Virus record (IMG/VR): IMGVR_UViG_3300009285_009257
Span: 1-36,124 of that record
Strand: one strand, 5' to 3'
DNA from: a virus
Length of the DNA stretch: 36,124 nucleotides
The translations under genes and the position numbers were made by a program. The notes under the pieces are model-generated. The model had not been told where the DNA came from and did no database searches. It saw only the letters and a program-made list of their open reading frames with translations. Shown in pieces: positions 35,732-36,124 of the stretch. The first letter of the stretch is position 1. The number at the start of each line of letters is the position of its first letter.

Positions 35732-36124
35732 ATGAAGATAAGCGTAGTAACAGCAGGGTGGCGTCCTGATGGAGTGAAGAACGTAATAAAATCATTAGAC
35801 GAGCAAACGTTTCAAAATTGGGAACATTTAATTATTAATGACAATATTTTATTATACTGCAGCATTGTAGACTTACCTTATGCAAATAAGTTTAATGTTT
35901 CTGCTGATATTAATATAGATGACAATCAAGGAAACATAAGCATTCATATTTTTGAATTTGATTCTAACATTAATCTTGCTTTCAACAAAAAAGGAGACTG
36001 CACATTAAGAAACAGTCCTGGCCAAACACAGAGCTGCATTGTTAACACAGGTTCTTATTTAAGCGGGGAACATTTTGTTTGTTTTTACAATTCTGAAAAC
36101 CAAGGAAGTTATCTCTTGAGCCTG
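35732..36124 (+). CDS. Partial gene running off the window: GT2-like start, unrelated-looking remainder
   Basis: ATG 35732 opens a frame that stays open to the last base (131 codons). The first 38 residues (MKISVVTAGWRPDGVKNVIK, then SLDEQTFQNWEHLIINDN) are a normal GT2 start. After NDN one expects the next GT2 blocks, but the text turns to NVSADINIDDNQGNISIHIF and Cys-containing beta-like sequence (GDCTLRNSPGQTQSC). Codon use also shifts, with TGC and AAC becoming common. It may be a real multidomain protein or a chimeric join near 35855. Confidence 0.55.
   Translation, partial: MKISVVTAGWRPDGVKNVIKSLDEQTFQNWEHLIINDNILLYCSIVDLPYANKFNVSADINIDDNQGNISIHIFEFDSNINLAFNKKGDCTLRNSPGQTQSCIVNTGSYLSGEHFVCFYNSENQGSYLLSL

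Noticed and set aside
1-36124. Alternative genetic code with TGA read as an amino acid
   Set aside because: TGA ends several genes at positions expected from overlap (for example 8248-8250, 11458-11460, 27391-27393), and no conserved gene has an internal TGA once introns are removed.

Overview
This window looks like most of the genome of a tailed double-stranded DNA phage, or a large part of it. It is AT-rich (GC roughly in the thirties by eye) and uses the standard bacterial code, with TAA, TAG and TGA all serving as stops. The evidence is a canonical late block: putative small terminase, large terminase, a large portal, a scaffold-like protein, a major capsid protein of the SU10/DUF5309 type, structural genes, holin-like membrane proteins and a long surface-glycan operon. 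Promoters are sigma70-like (TTGACA, 17 bp, TATAAT-like). Most genes have no Shine-Dalgarno sequence, only an A/T-rich leader. The host cannot be named from the sequence.

Layout. 0.1-5.5 kb: a leftward operon of small early-type genes, mostly unrecognised. It includes an HTH protein with a homopolymer frameshift, a DUF2958 protein, a class-II glutamine amidotransferase-like protein and an amidoligase. 5.5-8.2 kb: a divergent control region with one leftward and three rightward promoters, GC-rich hairpins, dispersed repeats, a G-rich tract, two structured RNA candidates and a 49-aa membrane peptide. 8.2-11.7 kb: rightward middle genes, namely a DraRnl-like RNA ligase, a degenerate tRNA-Thr(UGU), a GroES-like co-chaperonin, a shortened UDP-sugar dehydrogenase and an HU-like protein, followed by a terminator. 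11.9-26.7 kb: late morphogenesis genes, with a 22-nt promoter repeat at two places. 26.7-30.7 kb: membrane and coiled-coil protein, a cassette of zinc-ribbon miniproteins with a metallophosphoesterase, a papain-like peptidase and two holin-like proteins. 30.8-36.1 kb: a glycosyltransferase, methyltransferase and deacetylase operon behind its own promoter.

The main discovery is the major capsid gene. It appears as several broken ORFs, but it can be reconstructed as five exons (21, 216, 8, 340 and 663 nt) interrupted by four group I introns. Each intron carries a LAGLIDADG homing endonuclease ORF. For introns 2-4, P1 (5' exon with guide), a terminal intron G and P10 pairing fix the junctions to the base. 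The joined exons total 1248 nt, an in-frame 415-aa protein with family-like text across the junctions (PEFKWFED and NYTQIFKTT). Exon 3 is only 8 nt long, and the same bases serve as the P10 partner of intron 2 and the P1 partner of intron 3.

Other points of interest are the amidoligase/amidotransferase pair, an 80%-identical 55-nt RNA-like hairpin element present twice, a mucin-like Ser/Thr repeat protein in a phage that also encodes glycosyltransferases, a cassette with strong Shine-Dalgarno sites unlike its surroundings, and a possible chimeric join near the right edge.
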